60,000 nt of DNA from an uncultured Porphyromonadaceae bacterium (GTDB lineage Bacteria > Bacteroidota > Bacteroidia > Bacteroidales > Muribaculaceae): assembly GCA_937901905.1 (NCBI GenBank), contig CALDIF010000063.1, positions 1 to 60,000 of the forward strand, given 5' to 3'. The position numbers and the translations under genes were made by a program. Below the pieces are notes generated by a model. It was not told the origin of the DNA, did not search any database, and worked only from the letters and a program-made list of their open reading frames with translations. Below are positions 16,738-25,811 of this stretch, one piece after another. How positions within the stretch are numbered: position 1 is the first letter of the stretch; each line of letters starts with the position of its first letter.

Positions 16738-18771
16738 ATGAAAATTACTGCAATGATTATCTTGAGCGCCGCCGCCCTCACCGCGGCAGCACAGGCACCG
16801 GTTGGTGGTATCAGCCGCGCCGACATGAACCTCACCGTCAACCCGGGCGATGACTTCTACGAGTACGCCGGCGGCGGCTGGATGAAGGCTAACCCCCTCA
16901 AACCCGAGTACTCGAGTTTCGGAGTGTTTGACGTTTTACACGAGAACAGCCTCGAACAACTCAAACAGTTATTCGCCGACCTCGCTACCGAGCATCACGA
17001 ACCCGGCACGGTAGGTCAAAAGGTGACCGACTTGTACGCACTCGCAATGGACAGCACCCGCTTGAACAACGAGGGCGCGCAACCCATTCAAGACGACATC
17101 AACACCATTCGCGCGTTCAAACGTGACAAACGTGATGTCAACACGCTCACGGCATTTCTCGCCGAGCAGCACTTGAGCAACGGCAACCCGTTCTTCGGCA
17201 TCGGTGTCGACTGCGACCTCAAGCGCAGCGACCTCAACGTGCTGTGGGTCAGCGCAGGAACGAGCGGTCTGCCCGATCGCGACTACTACCTCAACACCGA
17301 TGAGGATAGCCGTAAGATACAACAACAATATCGCGACTTCCTCGCCAATATGTTCACCCTAATCGCCGGATACGGCACGCGCGATGCCAAGCGCGCCGCC
17401 AAGACGGTCTACGACATCGAGTACCGCTTTGCCGAGGTCAAGATGGATCGCGCCGAAGCTCGCGACTACAACAAGTTGTATAACTTGCGCACCGTCGAGC
17501 AGTTGCAACAGGATTATCCCGCCATCAACTGGACTCTTTACTTCGAGCGCATGGGTGTCACCGACTTGTCCACCATCATCTTGACCGAGCCGGCAGTAAT
17601 GGCTGCTGCCAACGAGTTCATGCTCACGCTCACCGATGTACAAATGCGCGACTACCTCGTCAACGAACTCATCACGAGCAACACGGGGTACTTGAGCGAC
17701 GAGATTGGCGATGCCTCATTCGATTTCTACGGTCGCACCCTTCGCGGTCAACAAGAACGCCGCCCGCGCTGGAAACGTGCTATGGGCATTCCCAACGGTC
17801 TGCTGGGCGAGGCAGTGGGCGAACTGTATGTTGCCCGCCACTTCGCCGGAGACAGCAAACAGCGCATGCTCACCCTGATAGGTAACCTGCGCAAGGCACT
17901 CGCCTCGCACATCGCCTCTCTCACATGGATGAGCGACAGCACCAAGGTCAATGCCTTGGTCAAACTCAACACCTTCCGCCCCATGATAGGTTACCCCGAC
18001 AAGTGGCGCGACTACAGCGGACTGAATGTTGACCCGACGTTGTCACTGTATGCCAACATCAAGGCGGCACGCATCTTCGAGACACGTCGCAACCTCGACA
18101 AGTGTGGCAAGCAGGTCGACCCCGATGAGTGGGGCATGACACCACAAACGGTTAACGCCTACTACGACCCGACCAAGAATGTTATTTGCTTCCCGGCTGC
18201 GATATTACAACCGCCGTTCTTCGATGTCAATGCCGACGACGCGTCCAACTACGGCGCAATTGGTGTGGTCATCGGTCACGAGATGACCCACGGCTTCGAC
18301 GATCAAGGACGCATGTTCGATGCCGACGGCAACATGACCGACTGGTGGACTGCCGATGATGCCGAACGCTTCACAACGGCAGCCGAATGCCTTGCAGCAC
18401 AGTTTGACGACATCGTTGTTGTCGGCGACACCCATGCTAACGGACACCTCACCCTGGGTGAGAACATCGCCGACCAGGGCGGACTGCGCATCGCGTTCGA
18501 CGCTTTCCGCACCACACAACAGTACAAGCAGGGCGAGACGCTTGACGGCTTCACGCCGGCACAACGTTTTTACTTGAGTTACGGTCGCATTTGGGCGGAG
18601 AACTCCACCAACGAGGCTATCTTCCAGCAGACCAAGAGTGACCCGCACTCGATAGGTCGCTATCGCGTCAACGCGACACTGCGTAACATCGACACGTTCT
18701 TCGATGCCTTCGGCATCGGCGAGGGCGATGCCATGTGGTTGGAACCCGACCGGCGAGCCGTCATCTGGTAA
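16738..18771 (+). CDS. M13-family (neprilysin-like/PepO) metallopeptidase
   Basis: 677 residues with signal peptide MKITAMIILSAAALTAAAQA, the usual length for bacterial M13. The N-terminal domain starts VNPGDDFYEYAGGGWMKANP. The catalytic zinc motif is HEMTH (514-518), with the third ligand in ENIAD (575-579). NAYYDPTKNVICFPAAILQPPFFD is the substrate-pocket signature. The enzyme is a periplasmic endopeptidase acting on oligopeptides. It ends at the strong terminator and is the last plus-strand gene before the polysaccharide locus. Confidence 0.9.
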   Translation: MKITAMIILSAAALTAAAQAPVGGISRADMNLTVNPGDDFYEYAGGGWMKANPLKPEYSSFGVFDVLHENSLEQLKQLFADLATEHHEPGTVGQKVTDLYALAMDSTRLNNEGAQPIQDDINTIRAFKRDKRDVNTLTAFLAEQHLSNGNPFFGIGVDCDLKRSDLNVLWVSAGTSGLPDRDYYLNTDEDSRKIQQQYRDFLANMFTLIAGYGTRDAKRAAKTVYDIEYRFAEVKMDRAEARDYNKLYNLRTVEQLQQDYPAINWTLYFERMGVTDLSTIILTEPAVMAAANEFMLTLTDVQMRDYLVNELITSNTGYLSDEIGDASFDFYGRTLRGQQERRPRWKRAMGIPNGLLGEAVGELYVARHFAGDSKQRMLTLIGNLRKALASHIASLTWMSDSTKVNALVKLNTFRPMIGYPDKWRDYSGLNVDPTLSLYANIKAARIFETRRNLDKCGKQVDPDEWGMTPQTVNAYYDPTKNVICFPAAILQPPFFDVNADDASNYGAIGVVIGHEMTHGFDDQGRMFDADGNMTDWWTADDAERFTTAAECLAAQFDDIVVVGDTHANGHLTLGENIADQGGLRIAFDAFRTTQQYKQGETLDGFTPAQRFYLSYGRIWAENSTNEAIFQQTKSDPHSIGRYRVNATLRNIDTFFDAFGIGEGDAMWLEPDRRAVIW

Positions 18772-18784
18772 CGCACTACCGGTA

Positions 18785-18827
18785 TAAACGAATGAGGGGG
18801 GAGCGATGCTCCCCCCTCATTCGTTTA
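18785..18827. terminator. Perfect bidirectional hairpin terminator
   Basis: A 20-base arm (18785-18804), a GAT loop and a perfectly complementary 20-base arm (18808-18827) lie between two convergent genes, 14 and 20 bases from their stop codons. Each strand ends the stem in a short A/T-rich run. It separates the plus-strand metallopeptidase from the minus-strand polysaccharide locus. Confidence 0.9.
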
Positions 18828-18846
18828 CAAAGTCAATGTTTCGCCC

Positions 18847-19980
18847 CTATCGGCGAGTTGAAAGCATCACGTCAACCACACGCGCCGCGTCATCGTCACT
18901 CACCCACGGACCGCTAGGCAAGCACAAACCCATCGAGAACAAACGCTCGCTGACACCGTTAACGAGTGCCGGAGCACCGGCAAACACCGGTTGGGTGTGC
19001 ATGGGCTTCCACAACGGACGCGACTCAATGTCGGCGGCAGCCAGTGCCTCCATGACACGCTCACAATCGGTTCCCGATGTCACGGGATCGATTAGGACGG
19101 TATTGAGCCAACAGTTACTGTCGAAACGTTCGTCGGGATTGACATGAACAGTAATACCCTCAACGTCCTTGAGCAACGACACATACACGTCGCACAAGTG
19201 ACGATGATGCGCCAAGTGCTCGTCGAGAATAGTCATCTGTCCCCTACCGATGCCGGCACATATATTGCTCATGCGGTAGTTGTAACCAATCTCTTTATGC
19301 AGATAATACGGTACCGGCTCACGCGACTGAGTGGCAAAAAACAGCGTGCGACGTGCCGTCTCGTCATCGGGACAAATCAACGCGCCACCGCCACTGGTGG
19401 TAATCATCTTGTTGCCGTTGAAACTCATGATACCGAATCTGCCTATCGTGCCAACGACGCGCCCTTTCCAACGCGACCCGAAGCCCTCGGCACTATCCTC
19501 AATCACCGGAATTTCGTAACGGTTGGCAACCTCCATAATATCATCGATGTATGCCGGCATACCGTACAAATAAACCGGCACAATCGCCTTGGGTTTGCGC
19601 CCTGTCACCGCAATGCGCTGTTTGATGGCGTCCTCCAGCAAATTGGCATCCATGTTCCACGACCGCTCTTCGCTATCGACAAACACCGGCGTTGCACCTT
19701 GATAAACAATGGGATTGGCACTGGCACTGAAGGTCATCGATTGGCAAATCACCTCATCGCCACGCGTCACCCCAAGGTTCACCATCGCGAGGTGTATCGC
19801 TGCCGTTCCGCTCGAGAGAGCGACCACTCGCTTGCCCTCACCACACATCGCCTCAAGATCCTTCTCAAACGCGTTCACGTTAGGACCCAGTGGCACGACC
19901 CAATTGGTGTCGAATGCCTCCTGAATGTACTGCATCTCGTTGCCGCTCATGTGAGCCAAGCACAATAACACTTTTGCCAT
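18847..19980 (-). CDS. DegT/DnrJ/EryC1/StrS-family sugar aminotransferase (PglE-like)
   Basis: This PLP enzyme aminates keto-sugar nucleotides, typically at C4 of a 4-keto-6-deoxyhexose. 377 residues with family motifs VVALSSGTAAIHLA, GDEVICQSMTFSASANPI, PVYLYGMPAYIDDI and EDSAEGFGSRWKG. The PLP lysine is in SFNGNKMITTSGGG, and RMSNICAGIGRGQ follows. It is the last gene of the long minus-strand locus, directly after a PglC-like transferase. By analogy with bacillosamine-type pathways it may build the amino sugar that PglC transfers. No PglF-type 4,6-dehydratase is in this window. Confidence 0.85.
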   Translation of the reverse strand: MAKVLLCLAHMSGNEMQYIQEAFDTNWVVPLGPNVNAFEKDLEAMCGEGKRVVALSSGTAAIHLAMVNLGVTRGDEVICQSMTFSASANPIVYQGATPVFVDSEERSWNMDANLLEDAIKQRIAVTGRKPKAIVPVYLYGMPAYIDDIMEVANRYEIPVIEDSAEGFGSRWKGRVVGTIGRFGIMSFNGNKMITTSGGGALICPDDETARRTLFFATQSREPVPYYLHKEIGYNYRMSNICAGIGRGQMTILDEHLAHHRHLCDVYVSLLKDVEGITVHVNPDERFDSNCWLNTVLIDPVTSGTDCERVMEALAAADIESRPLWKPMHTQPVFAGAPALVNGVSERLFSMGLCLPSGPWVSDDDAARVVDVMLSTRR

Positions 19981-20070
19981 ATATACTGATTTATTGTTCC
20001 CGTATCTGATGTTTTAGGACATCGGATACTTGAAATTTAGAATTTATAGACGATAAATATATTCATGAAC

Positions 20071-20679
20071 TCAGTTATGTCCGTTGAACGCCTCCATCGT
20101 TGCATGACCCTCCTGCGAAATGCCGTCTCGCTTGAGCACCTTCCCTATTGTGATAAGCACGATGCGCACATCGGTCATGAACGTACAGTGATCCACATAC
20201 CACACGTCCAACTTAAACTTCTCGGTCCACGAAATCGCGTTGCGCCCATGGCACTGTGCCCAACCGCTAATGCCGGGACGCACCTCGTGTCGGCGAGCCT
20301 GTTCAGTGCTGTACAGTGGCAAATATTTCGCCAATAGCGGTCGGGGACCTATCAGCGACATGTCCCCCTTGAGCACATTGAGCAACTGCGGCAACTCGTC
20401 AATAGATGTAGAGCGCACGAAACGACCCGCCGATGTCAGGCGAACCTCGTCGGGCAACAGGTTGCCGTCGGCATCGCGTTCGTCGGTCATCGTTTTGAAC
20501 TTGATTATCTTGAAAATCTTGGCGTTTAGTCCGGGGCGTTCCTGCAAGAAAAACGCGCCTGCCCCCTTGTTGGCGAAGTGCAACCACACCGTTACAACAA
20601 GCAACAACGGCGACAGCACCACCAGTGCCGCCAACGCCACAACAAAGTCCACCACCCTCTTGAAAAATCGCCTGTACAT
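20071..20679 (-). CDS. Initiating sugar-1-phosphate transferase (PglC/WbaP catalytic-domain type)
   Basis: 202 residues from the ATG at 20679, a monotopic phosphoglycosyl transferase. It has one re-entrant N-terminal hydrophobic helix (FVVALAALVVLSPLLLVVTVWL) and FLQERPGLNAKIFKIIKFKTM. The catalytic Asp-Glu is in STSIDELPQLLNVLKGDMS. LIGPRPLLAKYLPLYS and RPGISGWAQCHGRNAISW follow. It transfers a sugar phosphate to undecaprenyl phosphate at the inner membrane, starting repeat-unit assembly. The length fits PglC-like rather than five-helix WbaP proteins. It starts 2 bases after the LuxE-LuxC stop codon. Confidence 0.9.
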   Translation of the reverse strand: MYRRFFKRVVDFVVALAALVVLSPLLLVVTVWLHFANKGAGAFFLQERPGLNAKIFKIIKFKTMTDERDADGNLLPDEVRLTSAGRFVRSTSIDELPQLLNVLKGDMSLIGPRPLLAKYLPLYSTEQARRHEVRPGISGWAQCHGRNAISWTEKFKLDVWYVDHCTFMTDVRIVLITIGKVLKRDGISQEGHATMEAFNGHN

Positions 20680-20681
20680 AA

Positions 20682-23132
20682 TTATCTGACCGGGCCACCC
20701 AGCGTATTCCACCTAACAAGACGATCCATTAGAAAAACGCCGTCCCAAGGCATTTCAAAATTAAGCATACGACCAATTAACGGCAACCTCATTACACCTC
20801 GTTTTGTGGCTTCAAGAGCAAACAATCGGGCTCGTTCGTCCGGAGCCGCGATGCCAACCGTTTGAATGTTTTCGTCTATATGCTCCAGGCTATCATCAAT
20901 AGACTTAACCTTATGCACAAACAATACTCGTGAATATACCGGAGCGTCTAACTCGTCCAAGTCATCAAGCAAAACAGTCCACGACATTGAGTCACTCCCT
21001 AAAACAGTCCCTTTGAAATCATAAATTCCTCGGGTTGCGTGAACTTGTGACACTTGTTCCACACTCATGGGAGGTTTGGGCAGTTGTATCTCAGTCTTAA
21101 TCATCGCGTCTCCAAGTGCTGAGGCAAAATCCTCTACCGACACGAGACCTCCGTCTTCGACATATAAATTGTGAGGTGAAGCGCAACCCGTTTGATCAAA
21201 CACCGAGACATCGACAGCAACACGCCTTGCAAGTTTCTTTACGGCTTGCGTTGAAGACAGTTCTTCTCGAGCAATTACAGCAAACGATAATTTCGGTCCG
21301 AAAATCACAGTTTCGGCATCATAACGTGCGGGATAACCTGTTACCGTTTCAACAGCCTCACGCCCGCCCCAAGCGATGCGCACATCGGCCGCCTTGGACA
21401 TTTCTTCGCCTATTTTTACCGAATTACGATCAAAGTACACGACACTAATCGTCTTGAGTAAATCATCACCACTGATAGTGTAACCTGACGATGTCGTATA
21501 TTCGACACCACGGAATGCACCGAGAATATCTGCGAAAACGCCATCATCTCTTGAGGAGATCTTCAATAAGTTCACATTTTTAGCGATCACACTTTGCACA
21601 AGAGCAAACATGCCTAAGATTTGGACATTGCCGGCAAGCCAATGACAAACCAGTCCGCGTGCATGGGCATGCAATAAGTGCTTGTCGCTATCGGGAAATG
21701 GCATGAAGTCATCAAGGTAGCCCATATTACCTCGCAGACCGGTTGTAACCACCGATGTCAAGTGCTTTTCATCACACCATGATGAGAGGAACAACAAACC
21801 ACGGTCTTTAATCCTCTGCAAATGCGGATCGGTTGCCCAGCGACTTGCCACCTTGCCGATTAGGCCAATAATAGCATCTGCCGGCTGCATGGACAACCAT
21901 TGCCGGCGCTCACGCAATGCGGCAATGATTTCTTGTAACTGAGCGAGCGGCTCGGTTGCAGTCACGTCACCACTATGCATCACCACATTGAGGGTACTTT
22001 CATTATTGCTTTGCTCTTGTTTTCGTACAAAAGTGAGTTTTTGAGATAAAATATCGCCACAACCGCGCACCTCAGCCTTTTTCATACGACCTACAACTTT
22101 GAAACGTGTACCCGTTAACCCACTGCTACAACTCCCCGCATCAATTAATCCGAGGTCATCGGTAAGGACTGCGTTGCCGGGATAAGAATGAGGAAGGGGT
22201 GTCACGAACTCCAACAACCCCACCTGTCCCGGCGGCAACACTTCATGCGTTATTGAATCACGCACTAACACTCTGACATAATTCGACGTGTGCTTCCAAC
22301 CACATTCACAGTCAGGATAATTTAATCCCATCTGCTCGGTAAACCCGTATATATCAATAACATCTGACGGCAATATACCGAAGCAAGACGACAAACGTTC
22401 GTTGAATAAAGCCTTATCTATTTTCTCACTTTCCAACTTCTTCCATCCTCCAATGTGTATCACCTTTGAGCCTTCAGGTAAGGAGATTGTTACCCCTGCC
22501 GACTCAATTGACTGCAACACATGTTGATAAAGTATATAAGTAAAGCCGAACACCACAACAGGTTTAGACGGATCAAGGTGCGCTACATAGTCTACTATGC
22601 CTTGGACATCAAAATAGGATACTCCATGCTTGTCTGCTTTAAGAAAATATCCCATCTTACTCGCGAACCTCAAATAACCGGTCACGGCAGCAAATCGCGC
22701 GCCCAACAGACGACGGTCAGCACCGCGCGGGTCAATATCCATCACCAGGAACGGCTTGCGCTCTGCCCCGATAAACTGCCCAACCACACGCAACATCGCA
22801 CGCGCCTGGCGTTTGGCAGTAATTTTATCGACCATGATTGTGCTAGGCACACCGGATGTTGCTGAAGATTGCAAAGTGAGAGTCAAGTCTTCCTTTGGAA
22901 CGGAGCGTAATTTGAAGCCTAACTCCTTGAATACACTTACCGACACCGGCGGTATTTGTTCGATCTCAAACGACCGATGCGGATCAAATCCCTTACGATC
23001 CAAGAATTGGCGATACATCTCGTTGTGTTCATAGTGAAACACCAACTCCTCTTGCAAGGCACTCATATATAATGCCTCGGCGGCAGTGTTCTGCTCATAA
23101 GGTTGTAATGTCAACAAATCATCGGTCAACAT
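20682..23132 (-). CDS. LuxE-LuxC fusion: acyl-protein synthetase plus acyl reductase
   Basis: 816 residues joining two enzymes that are separate in luminous bacteria. Residues 1-370 are LuxE-like (acyl-AMP forming). They have the phosphate-binding SSATSG (89-94), DIYGFTEQMGLNYPDC (about 260-275) and RGCGD (Cys358), a candidate acyl-thioester cysteine. Residues about 400-816 are LuxC-like (aldehyde-dehydrogenase fold). They have HWLAGNVQILGMF, a nucleotide-binding part with RIAWGG, and the nucleophile motif FDQTGCASPHN (Cys650). In the lux system LuxE activates a fatty acid and hands it to LuxC, which reduces it with NADPH to an aldehyde. No luciferase is present. The operon context (ACPs, KAS III, ligase, transketolase) suggests that an ACP-built or free acid is reduced to an aldehyde for sugar or glycan modification. 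Confidence 0.85.
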   Translation of the reverse strand: MLTDDLLTLQPYEQNTAAEALYMSALQEELVFHYEHNEMYRQFLDRKGFDPHRSFEIEQIPPVSVSVFKELGFKLRSVPKEDLTLTLQSSATSGVPSTIMVDKITAKRQARAMLRVVGQFIGAERKPFLVMDIDPRGADRRLLGARFAAVTGYLRFASKMGYFLKADKHGVSYFDVQGIVDYVAHLDPSKPVVVFGFTYILYQHVLQSIESAGVTISLPEGSKVIHIGGWKKLESEKIDKALFNERLSSCFGILPSDVIDIYGFTEQMGLNYPDCECGWKHTSNYVRVLVRDSITHEVLPPGQVGLLEFVTPLPHSYPGNAVLTDDLGLIDAGSCSSGLTGTRFKVVGRMKKAEVRGCGDILSQKLTFVRKQEQSNNESTLNVVMHSGDVTATEPLAQLQEIIAALRERRQWLSMQPADAIIGLIGKVASRWATDPHLQRIKDRGLLFLSSWCDEKHLTSVVTTGLRGNMGYLDDFMPFPDSDKHLLHAHARGLVCHWLAGNVQILGMFALVQSVIAKNVNLLKISSRDDGVFADILGAFRGVEYTTSSGYTISGDDLLKTISVVYFDRNSVKIGEEMSKAADVRIAWGGREAVETVTGYPARYDAETVIFGPKLSFAVIAREELSSTQAVKKLARRVAVDVSVFDQTGCASPHNLYVEDGGLVSVEDFASALGDAMIKTEIQLPKPPMSVEQVSQVHATRGIYDFKGTVLGSDSMSWTVLLDDLDELDAPVYSRVLFVHKVKSIDDSLEHIDENIQTVGIAAPDERARLFALEATKRGVMRLPLIGRMLNFEMPWDGVFLMDRLVRWNTLGGPVR

Positions 23133-23167
23133 ATTTCACAATTACTATGATAGATTTCACTAACGTT

Positions 23168-24604
23168 TCATTTATCGGCAAGAGCCAAGCGTTGCAATTT
23201 ACCGCTTGATGTGCGTGGCAGCTCATCTATCGTTTCGATAGCGACAGGCACTTTATAGTTTTCCAATCGTTGGGATAATAATCGCTTAATCGCTTCAAAG
23301 TCAAGTGGCGTGGAGCATACGACAAAAGCCTTTACCACTTCACCTAACACATCATCATGCATAGCAACGGCAATACTTTCCTTGATGCCGTCAATCTCAT
23401 TCAATGCCTCCTCGACCTCTAACGGACTGACTTTCTTACCTCCAACGTTGATTATCTCCTTCTTGCGGCTGACAAGGTGAAGATAATCATCTTTGTCAAG
23501 GTACCCCCAATCTCCGGTCTTGAAGTAATCTCCACAGCAATCAAGCAAAAACTCATCTTGCGATTGTTCCCAATATCCGACACAAACATGAGCCCCCTTC
23601 ACACAAACCTCACCATCAATACCGGCAGGGAGCATATTTCCGGTTTCATCGATGATTGAGATGTCAACACCGGGCGATGCTTTACCGGCACTTGTCAAAT
23701 GGTCCTCCTCATCGTGAAAACTGATAAATGCGCTTCGAGACGCCTCTGTCAAGCCATAGTGCATACAAATGTGGGTTGTAGGCAATAAGCGCATTAACAA
23801 TCGTTTGTCATCTTCGCTCATGAACGCGCTCCCTATTTCAATATACCGCAAGCGGTCGGCATATTGAGCAATGCGCTCGCCACTCATCTTTTTAATATAT
23901 GCCCAACCGGCAGGAACCATGCCGAACCCTGTCACATGATATTCTTCAAGGGCGGCATAGAATTTCTTCATGCTCGCGAAACTCCCGAGCAACACAATAG
24001 TACCTCCGGCAATAAGGGTGCACCGCAGACGCCCCAATCCGAAAGAATGACTCACCGGTAACGCCAATAATTCCACATCATCGGCAGTGTTGCCTATAAA
24101 CTCATTTATGCTATGAGCAGCCGCCATTTGGTTTGAATGGGTCAGCATCACCCCCTTTGGCAACCCCGTTGTCCCTGTGGTGAATAATAAATCGGCAATG
24201 TCATTTTCATCGGGCATCTTCACTTGTTCACTCTCACCTTCCTCAATCGCCGAAAACGGAACAACCTCAATGCCGTCACCATGATGCAATTCCCCTATCA
24301 CAAGGCGAGGTTTCGCGACATCTATGATACGGGCAAGTCGAGTTGCATTTGTCTCACTGTCAACAGGTACACATACCAGCCCTGCCAGATGCGCTCCGCA
24401 ATAAGTGTAGACGAAACCAATCTGCTTCGTAGCCGACACGATGATGCGGTCGCCACGCTCGGCACGTTGTGACAACCACAAGGAGGTCGACTTAATACGC
24501 GCCCACAAGTCACCGTAACTAACCCTTTTTTTGCCTTCAATCAATGCAATTTTGTAGGGGTCAGATAAGGCGTGATCACGTATGTAATGTTCAAGAGTAA
24601 TCAA
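23168..24604 (-). CDS. AMP-forming acyl-CoA/acyl-ACP ligase
   Basis: 478 residues of the ANL superfamily. Motifs in order are the P-loop LLFTTGTTGLPKGVM (139-153), HYGLTEASRS, the hinge region TGDWGYLDKDDYL, VGGKKVSPLEVEEAL and the C-terminal catalytic Lys in RTSSGKLQR. It activates a carboxylic acid as the adenylate and transfers it to a thiol, here probably the phosphopantetheine of the ACP encoded immediately upstream. The only in-frame start is TTG at 24604, overlapping the ACP stop (TTGA), which points to translational coupling with the ACP. The acid is not predictable from the sequence. Confidence 0.85.
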   Translation of the reverse strand: MITLEHYIRDHALSDPYKIALIEGKKRVSYGDLWARIKSTSLWLSQRAERGDRIIVSATKQIGFVYTYCGAHLAGLVCVPVDSETNATRLARIIDVAKPRLVIGELHHGDGIEVVPFSAIEEGESEQVKMPDENDIADLLFTTGTTGLPKGVMLTHSNQMAAAHSINEFIGNTADDVELLALPVSHSFGLGRLRCTLIAGGTIVLLGSFASMKKFYAALEEYHVTGFGMVPAGWAYIKKMSGERIAQYADRLRYIEIGSAFMSEDDKRLLMRLLPTTHICMHYGLTEASRSAFISFHDEEDHLTSAGKASPGVDISIIDETGNMLPAGIDGEVCVKGAHVCVGYWEQSQDEFLLDCCGDYFKTGDWGYLDKDDYLHLVSRKKEIINVGGKKVSPLEVEEALNEIDGIKESIAVAMHDDVLGEVVKAFVVCSTPLDFEAIKRLLSQRLENYKVPVAIETIDELPRTSSGKLQRLALADK

Positions 24605-24834
24605 GCCAATTTTTCTTCAACAGCCTTTACAATGTCATTGACATCTTCAAGTTCCATCATTTCTTCGGGCTCGAAACTAATATCAAATGCTTCCTCCACA
24701 TTGTTGAGGATTGACAGATGCCCCATCGAATCCCAAGCGGGAAAATCACCTACTGTACTGTCACCATTCACTTCACTGCGGTCAACCTCACAGGTCTCGG
24801 CCACAATCTCAATAATTTTGTCTAATATATCCAT
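24601..24834 (-). CDS. Acyl carrier protein (first of three)
   Basis: 77 residues, highly acidic, with the four-helix ACP pattern MDILDKIIEIVAETCEVDRSEV. The phosphopantetheine site is WDSMGHL (Ser36). EEMMELEDVNDIVKAVEEKL forms the last helix. It lacks the usual fatty-acid-synthase AcpP signature and is divergent from the other two ACPs of the locus. It sits between the split transketolase and the ligase with 2-base and overlapping junctions, so it probably carries the ligase product. Confidence 0.88.
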   Translation of the reverse strand: MDILDKIIEIVAETCEVDRSEVNGDSTVGDFPAWDSMGHLSILNNVEEAFDISFEPEEMMELEDVNDIVKAVEEKLA

Positions 24835-24836
24835 GA

Positions 24837-25811
24837 TTAATCCGGTTTGTTATCTGTAAGTTCTTTCATTATAGTCCGTACTATTTGCTCAACAGTCAAG
24901 CCTGCTTGCTCCAATAGATAATTGTAACTGCCCACCTGTAAGAAGCGATCGTCCACTCCTATCGTTAATAATCGTGGTTGCGGACAAGTGTTTATCAAAA
25001 CTTCGGCCATCGCACTGCCCAAACCTCCAATAACGCTATGCTCCTCTATTGTAACCGCCAAACGGGCTCGACAGTTCACGATACTATCATCAATGGGCTT
25101 GATAGTGTGCATATTCACCACATTTGCATTAACGCCCCGGGCTGACAAATCATCGGCAACCTGTAGTGCCACATGAACCATACTGCCGGTCGCGATAATC
25201 TGTACGTCATCTCCGTCCATAAGTTGATGTGCCTTGCCGATGATAAATTTGTAAGGCTCATTATAAACAACAGGAGAACCCAGGCCGGCATTAAGACGTA
25301 TATACACGGGACCGGGGCTTGATATAGCCGCCGTCAATGTCATTATCGCCTCATAAGCATCGCAGGGCGAGACAACTGTCATACCCGGTATGGTACGCAT
25401 TAAAGCCATGTCTTCAATCGCAAAATGAGTATTTCCCATATATTGCAACGACAATCCGGCACCGATGCCGACAAGGATAATCCTCCCGTTCATGTATCCT
25501 GCGAATTGCCTTACTTGCTCAAATGCCCTCATCGAAATAAAACATGCTTGAGCGACACAAACGGGCACGTAACCCTCATCTGCCAATCCGGCAGCAATAC
25601 CTATCATGTTTTGTTCGGCAATGCCCACATTGATGAATCGGTCGGGATATGACGCTTTGAACTTGTCAAGCCCCGCCGGGGTTGACATGTCGGCAGATAA
25701 TACTATAATATCATCACGTTCGGCAGCGAGACTCATCAAACCCACTCCAAACATACTGCCCGCCATTCCGAGCATTGACAACAACTTTGTATTCGGTTTT
25801 TCAGTCTCCAT
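24837..25811 (-). CDS. Transketolase, C-terminal subunit (first pair)
   Basis: 324 residues covering the pyrimidine-binding and C-terminal domains of a transketolase. The catalytic Glu is in INVGIAEQNMIGIAAGLA. FISMRAFEQVRQ, TPAGLDKFKASYPDR and EEHSVIGGLGSAMAE are further landmarks. Together with the N-terminal subunit encoded upstream (11-base overlap) it forms a two-subunit TPP enzyme. Such split transketolases transfer a two-carbon ketol unit between a ketose and an aldehyde. Location between an ACP and the reductase genes suggests a dedicated biosynthetic role rather than central metabolism. Confidence 0.85.
   Translation of the reverse strand: METEKPNTKLLSMLGMAGSMFGVGLMSLAAERDDIIVLSADMSTPAGLDKFKASYPDRFINVGIAEQNMIGIAAGLADEGYVPVCVAQACFISMRAFEQVRQFAGYMNGRIILVGIGAGLSLQYMGNTHFAIEDMALMRTIPGMTVVSPCDAYEAIMTLTAAISSPGPVYIRLNAGLGSPVVYNEPYKFIIGKAHQLMDGDDVQIIATGSMVHVALQVADDLSARGVNANVVNMHTIKPIDDSIVNCRARLAVTIEEHSVIGGLGSAMAEVLINTCPQPRLLTIGVDDRFLQVGSYNYLLEQAGLTVEQIVRTIMKELTDNKPD

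Noticed and set aside
19144..19968. 274-codon plus-strand frame opposite the aminotransferase
   Set aside because: Shadow of the DegT-family gene, with no family resemblance and composition typical of antisense frames.
20682..23132. Bioluminescence operon, suggested by LuxE and LuxC domains
   Set aside because: No LuxA/LuxB luciferase, LuxD or flavin reductase gene is present. The context is glycan biosynthesis.
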